64,000 nt of DNA, from the NCBI RefSeq assembly GCF_029269265.1, contig NZ_JARIXP010000001.1, positions 526,591 through 590,590 of the forward strand, given 5' to 3'. Shown piece by piece: positions 1 to 9,178 of this stretch. The notes under the pieces are model-generated. The model was not told the DNA's origin, made no database searches, and worked only from the letters and a program-made list of their open reading frames with translations. The DNA is from Rheinheimera sp. 1928-s. GTDB lineage: Bacteria; Pseudomonadota; Gammaproteobacteria; Enterobacterales; Alteromonadaceae. Both the position numbers and the translations under genes were made by a program. Position 1 is the stretch's first letter, and every line of letters begins with the position of its first letter.

Positions 1-727
1 CTTGTTTAATTTCACCGGTTTCCTGCAGGAAGTTCTTGGAGAATTTTGGAATATAGCCAGAGCTGATGCCTAATAAGTCATGCATCACTAAAATCTGACC
101 ATCCGTTTCTTTGCCTGCACCTATGCCAATCACCGGAATAACCAGTGCTTTGGAAATACGTTCAGCTAAAGCAGATGGAATGCATTCAACCACCAAAAGC
201 TGAGCGCCTGCTTCCTGCAAGGCAATAGCCTGTTGCACCATTAGATCTGCGGCCTGCTCATCGCGGCCCTGCACTTTAAAGCCACCAAATACATGCACAG
301 ACTGCGGAGTTAAGCCTAAATGACCACAGACCGGAATACCACGTTCTGTCAGAGCTTTGATGGTGGGCAGTAAGAAGTCACCGCCTTCGAGCTTGACCAT
401 ATTAGCGCCAGACTGCATCAGTGGCGTGGCGTTTTGCATCGCCTGTTCCACTGTGGCGTAACTCATAAAAGGCATATCGGCAATGACAAAAGCCAAAGGC
501 GCACCAGCGCGGACGCAGCGGGTGTGGTACGCAATTTCGGCAGTGGTGACTGGCAGCGTATCGCTATGGCCCTGTAACACCATACCCAAAGAGTCACCGA
601 TCAGAATGACTTCTACACCGGCATCGGCAAACAATTTAGCGAAACTGGCATCATAGGCCGTTAAGGCGGTAATTTTTTCGCCTTTTTGTTTCAACTTCAG
701 CAATTGAGCAGTGGTAATTTTTGCCAT
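1..727 (-). CDS. panB: 3-methyl-2-oxobutanoate hydroxymethyltransferase (PanB), 3' end cut by window edge
   Basis: First committed step of pantothenate synthesis: transfers a hydroxymethyl group from methylene-tetrahydrofolate to 2-oxoisovalerate in the cytoplasm. The minus-strand reading frame opens with ATG at 727 ([18 protein letters not shown]) and runs off the left edge after about 242 codons; the family is about 264 residues, so only a short C-terminal piece is missing. Visible family motifs are [15 protein letters not shown], the metal-binding [12 protein letters not shown], a VKLEGG strand and PVIGIGAG near the cut end. It lies 72 bases downstream of folK in the same direction, so the cluster joins folate and pantothenate biosynthesis. 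panC would be expected next, outside the window. The call is firm. Confidence 0.96.
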   Translation of the reverse strand, partial: MAKITTAQLLKLKQKGEKITALTAYDASFAKLFADAGVEVILIGDSLGMVLQGHSDTLPVTTAEIAYHTRCVRAGAPLAFVIADMPFMSYATVEQAMQNATPLMQSGANMVKLEGGDFLLPTIKALTERGIPVCGHLGLTPQSVHVFGGFKVQGRDEQAADLMVQQAIALQEAGAQLLVVECIPSALAERISKALVIPVIGIGAGKETDGQILVMHDLLGISSGYIPKFSKNFLQETGEIKQ

Positions 728-799
728 TTTTCTCTCATCCGACCACAAGGGAATAATTCGGGGCGCACCTTGGCATAAAACCAAGTGTTGCGCAAGTTA

Positions 800-1315
800 T
801 CAGAGACGACTCAGGCCATTGCGCGGCACTGTGGCCAGTAATTCTGTAAGCAAAGTGCCATCAGGTAACACCAGGCTTAAGTTTAGTTCTGCCAGCGGAT
901 AAAGCACAAACTCACGCACCTTCATGCCGTAATGTGGCACTGTTAAACGTTCTGTCTGAATCACTTCATCACCAAACAACAGAATGTCCAAATCCAGAGT
1001 ACGAGGCCCCCAGCGTTCATCTTTGCGCTGCCGGCCTTGTTCCAGTTCAATTTGTTGTAACTGAGTCAGCATGTCTTCGGCAGATAAGCAGGTACTCAGC
1101 AAAGCTACTGCATTGACGTAATCCGGCTGGTCTTGTGGCCCCATAGGTTTGGAGCCATAAAAACCAGAGACCTTTACCAGTTCAGTATCTTTGATGTGCT
1201 GCAAGGCCAAAACAGCGCGTTCTAACTGCTGCACAGGCTGGTTTAAATTCGCACCCAGTCCGATATAGACCTGAGTACCAGAAGCCTGCATACAAACAGC
1301 TTGTGTATCAGCCAT
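800..1315 (-). CDS. folK: 2-amino-4-hydroxy-6-hydroxymethyldihydropteridine pyrophosphokinase (HPPK)
   Basis: Transfers pyrophosphate from ATP to 6-hydroxymethyl-7,8-dihydropterin in folate synthesis. The protein shows the N-terminal VYIGLGANLNQP strand and the HPPK signature GPRTLDLDILLFGDE followed by LTVPHYGMKVREFVLYPL. The frame stays open upstream to 1378, but that region is the basic tail of pcnB read in another frame. I therefore take ATG 1315 (MADTQAVCMQASG), which overlaps the pcnB stop by 8 bases; ATG 1291 is an alternative start. The resulting 171 residues fit the family size of about 160. The overlap argues for translational coupling to pcnB. Confidence 0.93.
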   Translation of the reverse strand: MADTQAVCMQASGTQVYIGLGANLNQPVQQLERAVLALQHIKDTELVKVSGFYGSKPMGPQDQPDYVNAVALLSTCLSAEDMLTQLQQIELEQGRQRKDERWGPRTLDLDILLFGDEVIQTERLTVPHYGMKVREFVLYPLAELNLSLVLPDGTLLTELLATVPRNGLSRL

Positions 1316-2750
1316 TCGCTGCAGGGCCAGGTGGGCGGCGTTTAGTCGGCGGGCGACGACGGCGTGGCCGACGTTCAATGCCTTCTTTGCCGAGGTTTTG
1401 CACTAAAATTTCACGACCAGCTTCGTCATCCTGTTGGAAACGTTGCCACCAGTTGGCCAGTTCCAGCAGTTCGCCGCCTTCGGCTTGCGCACGCAGTTGC
1501 AGGAAATCGTAAGCACCACGGAATTTCACCTGTTCCATCAATTTAAAGGCACGACGGCCAGCGCGTTTGCTTAAACGGCTTTGTAGGAACCAGATGTCTT
1601 TAATGGTCAGGCTAAAACGTTTTGGAATAGCGATAGAACGCTGCACTTCGTCCAGCACTTCCATCATGGCAATATTCAGTGCGTCGACTTCGTTTAAACC
1701 ACTTTCAACCAGTAATTTTTCTGCGCGTTGTTCTACCGGATACCATAACAAAGCGGCAAAGGTGAAAGCCGGAGTCACAGGTTTATCAATGGCAACCCGC
1801 TGATCTGTGTCCTGCATGGCTTTGGTGATCATGTTAAAGACTTTGCCATTACTGTCTTGTTTTAACACCTTGGCCAATTGTGGCAATAGCTGTTTGATAA
1901 TGCCTAAGTCATTCAGCATCACAAAGTTATCAAAGGCTTTGCCCGCCATAAATAACTTGAGGAATTCTTCAAATAAACGAGCGGCCGGAATGTTTTTTAA
2001 AAGCACAGCCAGCTCTTTAATCGGCTCTTTGCTTTCTGGCGCTATATCCATATTCAGCTTGGTGGCAAAACGCACAGCACGCAGCATCCGCACCGGATCT
2101 TCCCGGTAACGGGTTTCAGGATCGCCAATCAGCTCAATTTTTCGCTGCGCTATAGCTTCAATACCATTAGCGAAGTCGTAAATGGCAAAGTCAGCGACTG
2201 AGTAGTACAAGGCATTGATGCTAAAGTCGCGACGTTCTGCGTCTTCTTCAATAGTGCCGTAAACATTGTCACGTAAAATCTGGCCTGCATCACTTTGGCT
2301 GGCTTTAGGGCTGGTTTCATCATCCCCTGTATGGTGGCCACGAAAGGTAGCGACTTCAATTACTTCACGGCCAAACACCACATGAGCTAAACGAAAACGG
2401 CGGCCAATCAGGCGGCTATTTTTGAACACCTGACGCACTTGTTCAGGGTGAGCATTGGTCACCACGTCAAAATCTTTTGGTTTTAATCCAAGCAGAATGT
2501 CACGAATACAACCACCGACCAGATAGGCTTCATAACCTGCATCTTTTAAGCGGTATAACACCTTGAGTGCATTGGGGCTGATGTCTTTGCGCGACACAGA
2601 ATGAGCATCACGTGAGATTTTTTTCAGCTCAGGCAGAATGGACTGACGGCTTTTTTTGGGTTGAGCAACGCTCTCAACGCTTTTGCTGCCAAGGGTGCGG
2701 CGGCAAAAATCCAGGACTCGCGAAATAATGGCAGTACTCCTTGTGAGCAT
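1308..2750 (-). CDS. pcnB: poly(A) polymerase I
   Basis: Adds poly(A) tails to RNA 3' ends, promoting RNA decay. The 480-residue protein has the class II nucleotidyltransferase head: YLVGGCIRDILLGLKP at about residues 76-91, then DFDVVTNA with the metal-binding aspartates D93 and D95. The RFRLAHV and RRDFSINALYYS motifs that separate poly(A) polymerase and CCA-adding enzymes from other transferases follow. The segment SRKDISPNALKVLYRL matches the N-terminal part typical of PcnB. The C-terminus is a short Arg/Pro-rich basic tail, as in E. coli. It sits between gluQ (76-base gap) and folK (overlapping), the order seen in many gammaproteobacteria. Confidence 0.96.
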   Translation of the reverse strand: MLTRSTAIISRVLDFCRRTLGSKSVESVAQPKKSRQSILPELKKISRDAHSVSRKDISPNALKVLYRLKDAGYEAYLVGGCIRDILLGLKPKDFDVVTNAHPEQVRQVFKNSRLIGRRFRLAHVVFGREVIEVATFRGHHTGDDETSPKASQSDAGQILRDNVYGTIEEDAERRDFSINALYYSVADFAIYDFANGIEAIAQRKIELIGDPETRYREDPVRMLRAVRFATKLNMDIAPESKEPIKELAVLLKNIPAARLFEEFLKLFMAGKAFDNFVMLNDLGIIKQLLPQLAKVLKQDSNGKVFNMITKAMQDTDQRVAIDKPVTPAFTFAALLWYPVEQRAEKLLVESGLNEVDALNIAMMEVLDEVQRSIAIPKRFSLTIKDIWFLQSRLSKRAGRRAFKLMEQVKFRGAYDFLQLRAQAEGGELLELANWWQRFQQDDEAGREILVQNLGKEGIERRPRRRRPPTKRRPPGPAANG

Positions 2751-2826
2751 CTATAAATGAACTCGATGAAAAAAGCGGCTAATGATACCGCAGCAGCCAG
2801 AAAAATAGAACGTGCGGCCTTGTGCT

Positions 2827-3723
2827 TTATAAAAAATCTGTAGCTTTTTGTTCAGTTTGGCTGGGTATTTGTCTGATTTGCCAGTGAGAACCAGCCCAGG
2901 CCAGTAATTCTCTGGCATCTGCCCCAGCTAATTCTACTGGTGGCTGATGACCCAAAAAACGTAAAACAGCAGTTAAAGTTTCACTGACAGGCCAGAATTC
3001 GACGCTCGGTGCGTGGTTTTGTTTACTGAGTTTAAAGCCAGGTTCAGTCACAGCCAAGGGCAAATGCAGATAATCAGGTGCTGCTGCGCCAAGTAAATGA
3101 AACAGCGATTGTTGTCTGGTGGTCAGGTCAATTAAGTCTGCACCTCGCACCACTTCAGTAATGCCCTGATCCATGTCATCCACCACCACCACTAACTGAT
3201 AGGCAAATAAGCCATCACGGCGTTTTAAAATATAATCTTCAGCGGCAAGAGTGGCCGGAATTTGTATTTCCCCTGCCAGTATGTCGATAAAATTTGTGTC
3301 TGTGGCAGGCGCTTTTAAGCGCCATGCAAGCGTACCTTCAGCCAGGTTTTTGTCGCGGCAAAACCCATCATAACCTTGCCCCAGGCTTTGAATACGGGAT
3401 CTGTTGCAGTTGCAGGCGTAGGTGAGTTGTTGCTGTTTTAATTGCTCCAGTACCTGCTGGTAGCGGTCTAATCTGTTGCTTTGCACCCAGACCTCGCCAT
3501 CCCATAACAACTGATAACGCTCTAAAGTACGTAAAATACTGTCGGCTGCACCAGCTTGCATACGGGGTGTATCGATATCTTCCATCCGCACCAGCCACTG
3601 GCCTTGTTGGGATTTGGCTTGCAGATAGCTGCCCACAGCAGCAATGAGGGATCCAAAATGCAAAGGGCCGGATGGCGATGGCGCAAACCGGCCCCTGTAA
3701 GCAGGAGGTACAACAGGCATCAT
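2827..3723 (-). CDS. gluQ: glutamyl-Q tRNA(Asp) synthetase
   Basis: A truncated GluRS paralogue that attaches glutamate to the queuosine base of tRNA(Asp) rather than to the 3' end. The 298-residue protein has the class I synthetase head GRFAPSPSGPLHFGSL (HIGH-like HFGS at residues 22-25), a zinc-site cysteine cluster CNCNRS followed by YDGFC, and the KLSKQ motif near residue 230. It lacks the anticodon-binding domain, as this family does. Its start overlaps the dksA stop by one base (TAATG; a second ATG follows immediately), so it is translationally coupled to dksA. The dksA-gluQ pair is a known conserved arrangement in gammaproteobacteria. Confidence 0.96.
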   Translation of the reverse strand: MMPVVPPAYRGRFAPSPSGPLHFGSLIAAVGSYLQAKSQQGQWLVRMEDIDTPRMQAGAADSILRTLERYQLLWDGEVWVQSNRLDRYQQVLEQLKQQQLTYACNCNRSRIQSLGQGYDGFCRDKNLAEGTLAWRLKAPATDTNFIDILAGEIQIPATLAAEDYILKRRDGLFAYQLVVVVDDMDQGITEVVRGADLIDLTTRQQSLFHLLGAAAPDYLHLPLAVTEPGFKLSKQNHAPSVEFWPVSETLTAVLRFLGHQPPVELAGADARELLAWAGSHWQIRQIPSQTEQKATDFL

Positions 3724-4172
3724 TAACCGCCCAGTTGTTTTTCCTTGATTTCAGCTAGTGTCTTGCAGTCGATACACATATCGGCAGTAGGACGGGCTTC
3801 TAAACGTTTGATACCAATTTCGATACCACAGGTGTCGCAGTAACCAAAGTCTTCGTCTTCGATTTTCTGCAGAGTTTTTTCAATCTTTTTCAGTAATTTA
3901 CGTTCGCGATCACGAGCGCGTAATTCCAGACTGAACTCTTCTTCCTGAGCAGCACGATCCACTGGGTCCGGGAAGTTTGCTGCTTCATCGGCCATATGGT
4001 TTTTGGTGCGATCCACTTCTTCACGTAACTGTTGACGCCATGCGTCCAGAATGCGGCGGAAATGGTCCAGCTGTTTTGGGTTCATGTATTCTTCGCCTTG
4101 CGCGGCCTGATATGGCTCTACGCCAGCAAGGGCTAACAGTCCCAAGGTTTTTACGGTTTTGCCTTCTGGCAT
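3723..4172 (-). CDS. dksA: RNA polymerase-binding transcription factor DksA
   Basis: Binds the secondary channel of RNA polymerase and works with ppGpp in the stringent response. The start is taken as ATG 4172 ([11 protein letters not shown]), because AGGAG at 4179-4183 is six bases upstream; an ATG two codons earlier is too close to that site. The 149-residue product has the long coiled coil (about 30-105) with the [19 protein letters not shown] tip carrying the two functional aspartates (D69, D72), and a zinc finger at C112, C115, C133 and C136. Length and sequence closely follow E. coli DksA (151 residues). It heads the operon, with promoter sequence expected in the 4183-4475 gap. Confidence 0.97.
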   Translation of the reverse strand: MPEGKTVKTLGLLALAGVEPYQAAQGEEYMNPKQLDHFRRILDAWRQQLREEVDRTKNHMADEAANFPDPVDRAAQEEEFSLELRARDRERKLLKKIEKTLQKIEDEDFGYCDTCGIEIGIKRLEARPTADMCIDCKTLAEIKEKQLGG

Positions 4173-4475
4173 GATCATCTCCTGTAAAACAGTGCCAAGC
4201 AAAAAGTTGGCGGCTAGTGATAGCAGAAAAATATGACAGCTGCAATCACTATTAAAAAAGCCGCCGAAGTATACAGAGCAGAACCGCCTCCGTCACCTTT
4301 TTTCCTGCAGTCCACAAATTTGACTGCGTTTAAAAAAAACACACTCTAAACCGCTGAAACACCTGTTGGGAAGCATTGTTCTGCTCTACCTAAACTAACT
4401 TGTTAAAAACTGAAGATTTTTACCACTTGTCTTTGTTAAAGTAAGGCTCTTTTTCTGACCAAAAGGCAGGCTGAT

Positions 4476-5285
4476 ATGGCCATTGAATGGATTGTTGCTT
4501 ATTTGCTGCTGGGTGCCGCTGTAGGGTTTTTTGCCGGATTATTAGGGGTTGGCGGTGGCGGTATTATGGTGCCCGTACTGACAGCTTTATTTTTAGCCCA
4601 ACAATTTCCTGCTGAATTATCTGTGCATATGGCACTGGCCACTTCGATGGCGGCTATTATTGTCACTTCTTTTTCCAGTATGCGCAGTCACCAGCGGCAT
4701 GGTGCTGTGTTATGGCCTGTGGTCTGGAAATTAACTCCGGCTATTTTAATAGGCACAGTGGCTGCTGCTTATCTGGCAGCTGCTTTATCTTCTTTGGCTT
4801 TGGCGATATTTTTCTGCTGTTTTATGAGCTATGTCGCGCTGCAGATGCTGCTGAATGTCAAACCCAAAGCCAGCCGACAGCTGCCCGGACTGGTTGGGTT
4901 TAGCCTTACAGGTCTGGTCATTGGTGCGGTATCGGCTTTAGTGGCTATAGGCGGTGGCTCTTTGACTGTGCCTTTTTTAACCTGGTGTAATGTCAAAATT
5001 CAGCAGGCCATTGGCACTTCTGCCGCAGTGGGTTTACCTATTGCTATCAGCGGTACTTTGGGGTATTTCCTCGCTGGTGCTTCGACAGATGCTGTGTTGC
5101 CAGACTACAGTCTGGGTTATGTCTATCTGCCAGCTATGCTGCTGATAGCTTCCGTCAGTTATTTTACTGCGCCGCTTGGCGCTTCGTTGGCGCACCGTTT
5201 GCCAGTGGCCACCTTAAAGAAAGTATTTGCCGCTTTGCTTATCGCATTAAGCGCTAAAATGTTACACAGCGTCTTAACCTCTTAA
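4476..5285 (+). CDS. TauE/SafE-family membrane transporter (probable sulfite/organosulfonate exporter)
   Basis: A 269-residue, strongly hydrophobic inner-membrane protein with the two-repeat layout of the TauE/SafE family (PF01925). The first repeat opens with GAAVGFFAGLLGVGGGGIMVP and the second with GAVSALVAIGGGSLTVPF; the paired Gly-rich turns are the family hallmark. About eight membrane segments are evident. The substrate cannot be read from the sequence, and related proteins export sulfite, sulfoacetate or similar anions. It is transcribed divergently from dksA and has no obvious sulfur-metabolism neighbours, so context does not help. The ATG at 4476 follows an AGGC-type weak ribosome-binding region. 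Confidence 0.88.
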   Translation: MAIEWIVAYLLLGAAVGFFAGLLGVGGGGIMVPVLTALFLAQQFPAELSVHMALATSMAAIIVTSFSSMRSHQRHGAVLWPVVWKLTPAILIGTVAAAYLAAALSSLALAIFFCCFMSYVALQMLLNVKPKASRQLPGLVGFSLTGLVIGAVSALVAIGGGSLTVPFLTWCNVKIQQAIGTSAAVGLPIAISGTLGYFLAGASTDAVLPDYSLGYVYLPAMLLIASVSYFTAPLGASLAHRLPVATLKKVFAALLIALSAKMLHSVLTS

Positions 5286-5364
5286 AGGGCTGTGAAGGCC
5301 TGTGATACACTCGGGCCTATACGTTATCCGGACTTTATAGCCAGAAATGAAGAGAATAAAAACT

Positions 5365-6654
5365 ATGTCTGACCTGATCCAAATTCGTTTAAGTAGTGCT
5401 GTTGCAGATGCCAAATGGGGCAAAAATGTGCTGCTGACACCAGACGCAACTGGCTATCAATTGCATGTCAAAGTTGCTGATTTACGCTCTGTGCAAAAAG
5501 CAGGTCGTCAATTAGATGCTTTAGGTATTCAGCAATTTCAGCTGTCAGGTGATGGTTGGACTGTCGACAGTCAGTGGGCTTTGTATCAGGGTTTTTGTAA
5601 CGCGAAAAAGCTTGGCGCTATCGGCTGGACAGGCACTGAAGCAGAACAGCAACAGTTGCAGCAATTGCACCAGACCTTTAGCTGGGCTAAAGCCATTATT
5701 AACCAGACGCCTGAAGATTTAGCTCCTGTGGCTTTGGCTGAGCAGGCTGTGGCTTTTATCAGCTCAATTGCACCAGTAGGTACAGTGTCCAGCGAAATTA
5801 TTGAGGGCTCTGCCTTGTTAGAACAGGGCTGGGTAGGTATTCATGCGGTTGGCCGTGGCAGTGAGCGTGCTCCTGCCATGTTAGTGCTGGATTACAACCC
5901 AACAGCTAAAGCTGACGCACCGGTGTTTGCCGCTTTAGTAGGTAAAGGCATTACCTTTGATTCGGGTGGTTATTCGATTAAAGCCAGCGAAGGCATGGTC
6001 ACCATGAAATGTGATATGGGCGGTGCAGCCACTGTCACAGCCGCTTTAGCTTTGGCAATTTTGCAGGGCTTAAACAAAAGAGTGCAGCTGATTTTATGCT
6101 GTGCCGAAAACCTGATCTCAGGTGGTGCCTTTAAACTCGGTGATATCCTGACCTATAAAAATGGCGTGACAGTAGAGATCGTCAATACGGATGCTGAAGG
6201 CCGTTTAGTGCTGGCTGATGGTCTGCAAAAAGCTGCAGAGTCAGGTACCGGATTGATTATTGATGCAGCCACTTTAACTGGTGCTGCGATGAATGCTTTA
6301 GGTTCTGACTACAATGCAGTGTTTGCTTTAGATAAAGACTTAGCACAACGTGTGTTAGGTTATGCCGAACAAGTGCAGGAAGGTGCCTGGCAATTGCCGC
6401 TGGAGAAATGGCATCAAGGCCAATGTCCTTCACCTTATGCTGATACGGCCAACAGCCGACCGGTGAAAGGCGGCGGTACAGGTGGCGCCAGCAATGCCGC
6501 AGGTTTTTTAAGCCGTTTTGTGCCTAACGATGGCAAAGGCTGGGTGCATTTAGATTTAGCTGCAGCTTTCCATAACTCAGCTAATGGTTTCTGGGCCGCT
6601 GGCGCTACAGGTATGGGCATCCGTTTAGTGGCTCAAACCCTGACACAGGAATAG
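5365..6654 (+). CDS. pepB: aminopeptidase B (M17 family)
   Basis: Cytoplasmic two-metal aminopeptidase of the M17 family, removing N-terminal residues from peptides. The catalytic block is intact: LVGKGITFDSGGYSIK (lysine and aspartate metal ligands), MKCDMGGAATVTAALA and the NTDAEGRLVLADGLQ signature. The sequence follows E. coli PepB more closely than PepA, notably in SSAVADAKWG near the start, AVGRGSERAP, and ISGGAFKLGDILTYKNG. An in-frame ATG lies at 5347, but MSDLIQIRLS at 5365 aligns residue for residue with the E. coli start, so 5365 is preferred (429 residues). A hairpin terminator at 6679-6707 follows directly. Confidence 0.94.
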   Translation: MSDLIQIRLSSAVADAKWGKNVLLTPDATGYQLHVKVADLRSVQKAGRQLDALGIQQFQLSGDGWTVDSQWALYQGFCNAKKLGAIGWTGTEAEQQQLQQLHQTFSWAKAIINQTPEDLAPVALAEQAVAFISSIAPVGTVSSEIIEGSALLEQGWVGIHAVGRGSERAPAMLVLDYNPTAKADAPVFAALVGKGITFDSGGYSIKASEGMVTMKCDMGGAATVTAALALAILQGLNKRVQLILCCAENLISGGAFKLGDILTYKNGVTVEIVNTDAEGRLVLADGLQKAAESGTGLIIDAATLTGAAMNALGSDYNAVFALDKDLAQRVLGYAEQVQEGAWQLPLEKWHQGQCPSPYADTANSRPVKGGGTGGASNAAGFLSRFVPNDGKGWVHLDLAAAFHNSANGFWAAGATGMGIRLVAQTLTQE

Positions 6655-6678
6655 TTTTCTGATATTTAGGTTCACCTT

Positions 6679-6712
6679 AAAAAGCAGCTAAGATAAGGCT
6701 GCTTTTTACTTT
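6679..6712 (+). terminator. Rho-independent terminator after pepB, just ahead of hrpB
   Basis: AAAAAGCAGC (6679-6688) pairs with GCTGCTTTTT (6698-6707) around a nine-base loop and runs into further T-rich sequence. It sits 24 bases after the pepB stop. The hrpB reading frame opens only about 30 bases beyond the stem, which leaves little room for a separate promoter. Confidence 0.8.
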
Positions 6713-6739
6713 TTGTTTTTGTTTTTAGCGAGACGTGAT

Positions 6740-9178
6740 TTGTTACCTGTTGCAGAGATTTGCCCAGCGCTGATCCAGAGCCTGAAGCAGCACAATAAAC
6801 TGATTTTATCTGCACCGCCCGGTGCAGGTAAGTCTACCTATCTGCCGCTGTTTTTATTAAAACATGCCGATTTTTCCGGAAAAACTATTCTGCTGTTAGA
6901 ACCCAGGCGATTAGCGGCTAAAAGTATTGCCTGTTATCTGGCCAGCCAGCTCAATGAAGCTGTGGGTCAGCAGGTGGGTTATCAAATCCGCCATGAAAAA
7001 AGTGTCAGTAAAAATACCCGACTGTTGATAGTCACGGAAGGTGTGTTGATCCGGAAAATTCAGCAAGACCCTGAGCTTGCAGGCATAGACCTGATTATCT
7101 TTGATGAATTTCATGAACGTTCCCTGCAAGCGGATTTGGCATTAGCCCTGGCATTAGAAGTACAGCAACTGAATAGCGATTTACAGCTGCTGATTATGTC
7201 TGCGACTTTAGATCAGCAAAAACTTGCATTAGCTTTGGATGCACCTGTGCTTAGCAGCGAAGGTCGCAGTTATCCTGTGGATGTTGTGTATCAGCCGCCG
7301 ACATCCGAACCTATCTGGTTACAAAGTGCCAGATTAAGTCTGCAAGCCAGCCAAAAACATCAGGGCAGTATTCTGACCTTTTTACCGGGGCAGCGTGATA
7401 TTAATCAGGTAAAGGACTGGCTGCTGGAGCAAAACAGCGACAGCAACTTAGATATTTATGCTTTATCCGGTGCTTTAACTTTGGCTGAGCAACAGCAAGC
7501 TATAGCACCAAGTCCTGCTGGGCGGCGTAAACTGGTGCTGACCACTAATATTGCGGAAACCAGTCTGACTATTGAAGGTATTCAGGTGGTGGTGGATTCA
7601 GGCTGGTGTCGTCAGGCTGTGTATCATCCGAAACATGGTTTAACCAGGCTCGACACTGTTGCCGTCAGTCAGGCCGCTGCTATTCAAAGAGCGGGCCGGG
7701 CCGGGCGTTTATCGGCTGGGATCTGTTATCGCCTTGACAGCGCTGAATTATGGCAACGTCGTATTGCTTTTACCCCAGCTTCTATACTGCAATCGGATTT
7801 AACCTCGCTGCTATTGGAAATCTCGGCCTGGGGCTGTTCAGCAGAGCAACTCTTCTGGTTGGATCAACCGCCACAAGCCAACCTGAAATCAGCAGCCTGG
7901 GTGTTGTTGCAACTGAAAGCCATCACTCACAAAGGCCAAATTACCGACTTTGGCAGGCAGTTGTTAGCTACAGGTACTGAACCCAGACTGGCGGCTTTAG
8001 TACTGTATGGCAAACAACTGGAACAACAAGGTGAGCAAGGGGCTGGCTGGCTGGCCGTGGTGCTGGCTACTTTGCTGGAAAACCCGAATCGCAGCCGGGA
8101 GCAGGATATAGACCAGTTGCTGCAGCAACCCTTGTATGGCGCTTTACTGCAACAGGCAAAACAACTGGCGCAGCAGAATCAAGTTAAAGTTTGTGCATTT
8201 TTACCGCAACATTTAACTGCGATGTTATTAAGCCGGGCTTTCCCTGACAGAATAGCGTTGTTAAGAGGCAAAGGTTATCTGCTGACCAACAGCGCCGGAG
8301 CTGCGTTGTTTCCGGATAGCCCTTTGTCTGGCGCTGAAGTGCTGGTGATCTGTGATTTGTATTTTGGTCAGAGTACTCAAATTAGTCTGGCGGCCCGATG
8401 GAGCATGGCAGAGCTGGTAAAGGAGTGGCAGGCTGATTTACAACAACAGCAGTATGTGGGTTTTGATGCTCAGCAGGGGCGTTTTATCGCGGAACAACGT
8501 TTAACACTGGGCAGTTGTGTGCTGGAACGTAAACCGCTGAATATCAAACTAACAGAAACACAGCAGCAACAGGCCTGGCTGGATTGGTTAAAACAACAAG
8601 GTTTGCAGGCTTTAGCCTGGACAGAGCAAGCCCTGCAGCTGCGGTACAGGCTGCAGCTGATGCAAGTTTATATGCCTGAACATCATTTGCCCAAAGTGGA
8701 TGAAGATAGCTTGTGGGCTGATGCTGAAGTCTGGTTAGCGCCCGCTTTGGGCAAATTTACAAAGTTGAATGATTTGAATAAGTTAGATCTTTACACTTTA
8801 TTGTGGCAACGTTTAACTTATAAAGAGCAGCAGCTGTTAAATAGCTGCATGCCAGACAGTTGGCGTTCAGCTGTGGGATCTATGATCCCTGTTCACTACA
8901 GCGACGAAGGAGAAGCCATTTTGTCGATCCGAATTCAGGAAATGTTTGGTCAGCTTGATACTCCTGCTGTAGCAAACGGGCGTTTAGCCATGAAAATTCA
9001 TTTATTGTCGCCAGCGCGTCGCCCTTTACAGGTGACGCAGGATTTAGCCAGTTTCTGGACCAATAGTTATGCCGAAGTGAAAAAGGAAATGAAAGGGCGT
9101 TATCCAAAACACTATTGGCCAGACAATCCTGCAGACGCCATGCCGACCAATAAAACTAAAAAAGCTATGCAAAAATGA
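6740..9178 (+). CDS. hrpB: ATP-dependent helicase HrpB
   Basis: DEAH-type superfamily 2 helicase of the HrpA/HrpB group; its cellular role is poorly known, though an RNA substrate is likely. The motifs are in order: SAPPGAGKST (Walker A), EPRRLAAKS, TEGVLIR, FDEFHERSLQADLALAL (a DEFH box, typical of HrpB), MSATL, TTNIAETSLTIEG and QRAGRAGR. The C-terminal HrpB domain ends with MKGRYPKHYWPDNP, nearly as in E. coli. No ATG lies near the start. The frame is open from a TTG at 6713, but TTG 6740 (LLPVAEICPAL) aligns with the E. coli N-terminus (LPVAAVLPEL). The stop overlaps mrcB (ATGA). Identity is firm; the start codon is uncertain. Confidence 0.93.
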   Translation: MLPVAEICPALIQSLKQHNKLILSAPPGAGKSTYLPLFLLKHADFSGKTILLLEPRRLAAKSIACYLASQLNEAVGQQVGYQIRHEKSVSKNTRLLIVTEGVLIRKIQQDPELAGIDLIIFDEFHERSLQADLALALALEVQQLNSDLQLLIMSATLDQQKLALALDAPVLSSEGRSYPVDVVYQPPTSEPIWLQSARLSLQASQKHQGSILTFLPGQRDINQVKDWLLEQNSDSNLDIYALSGALTLAEQQQAIAPSPAGRRKLVLTTNIAETSLTIEGIQVVVDSGWCRQAVYHPKHGLTRLDTVAVSQAAAIQRAGRAGRLSAGICYRLDSAELWQRRIAFTPASILQSDLTSLLLEISAWGCSAEQLFWLDQPPQANLKSAAWVLLQLKAITHKGQITDFGRQLLATGTEPRLAALVLYGKQLEQQGEQGAGWLAVVLATLLENPNRSREQDIDQLLQQPLYGALLQQAKQLAQQNQVKVCAFLPQHLTAMLLSRAFPDRIALLRGKGYLLTNSAGAALFPDSPLSGAEVLVICDLYFGQSTQISLAARWSMAELVKEWQADLQQQQYVGFDAQQGRFIAEQRLTLGSCVLERKPLNIKLTETQQQQAWLDWLKQQGLQALAWTEQALQLRYRLQLMQVYMPEHHLPKVDEDSLWADAEVWLAPALGKFTKLNDLNKLDLYTLLWQRLTYKEQQLLNSCMPDSWRSAVGSMIPVHYSDEGEAILSIRIQEMFGQLDTPAVANGRLAMKIHLLSPARRPLQVTQDLASFWTNSYAEVKKEMKGRYPKHYWPDNPADAMPTNKTKKAMQK

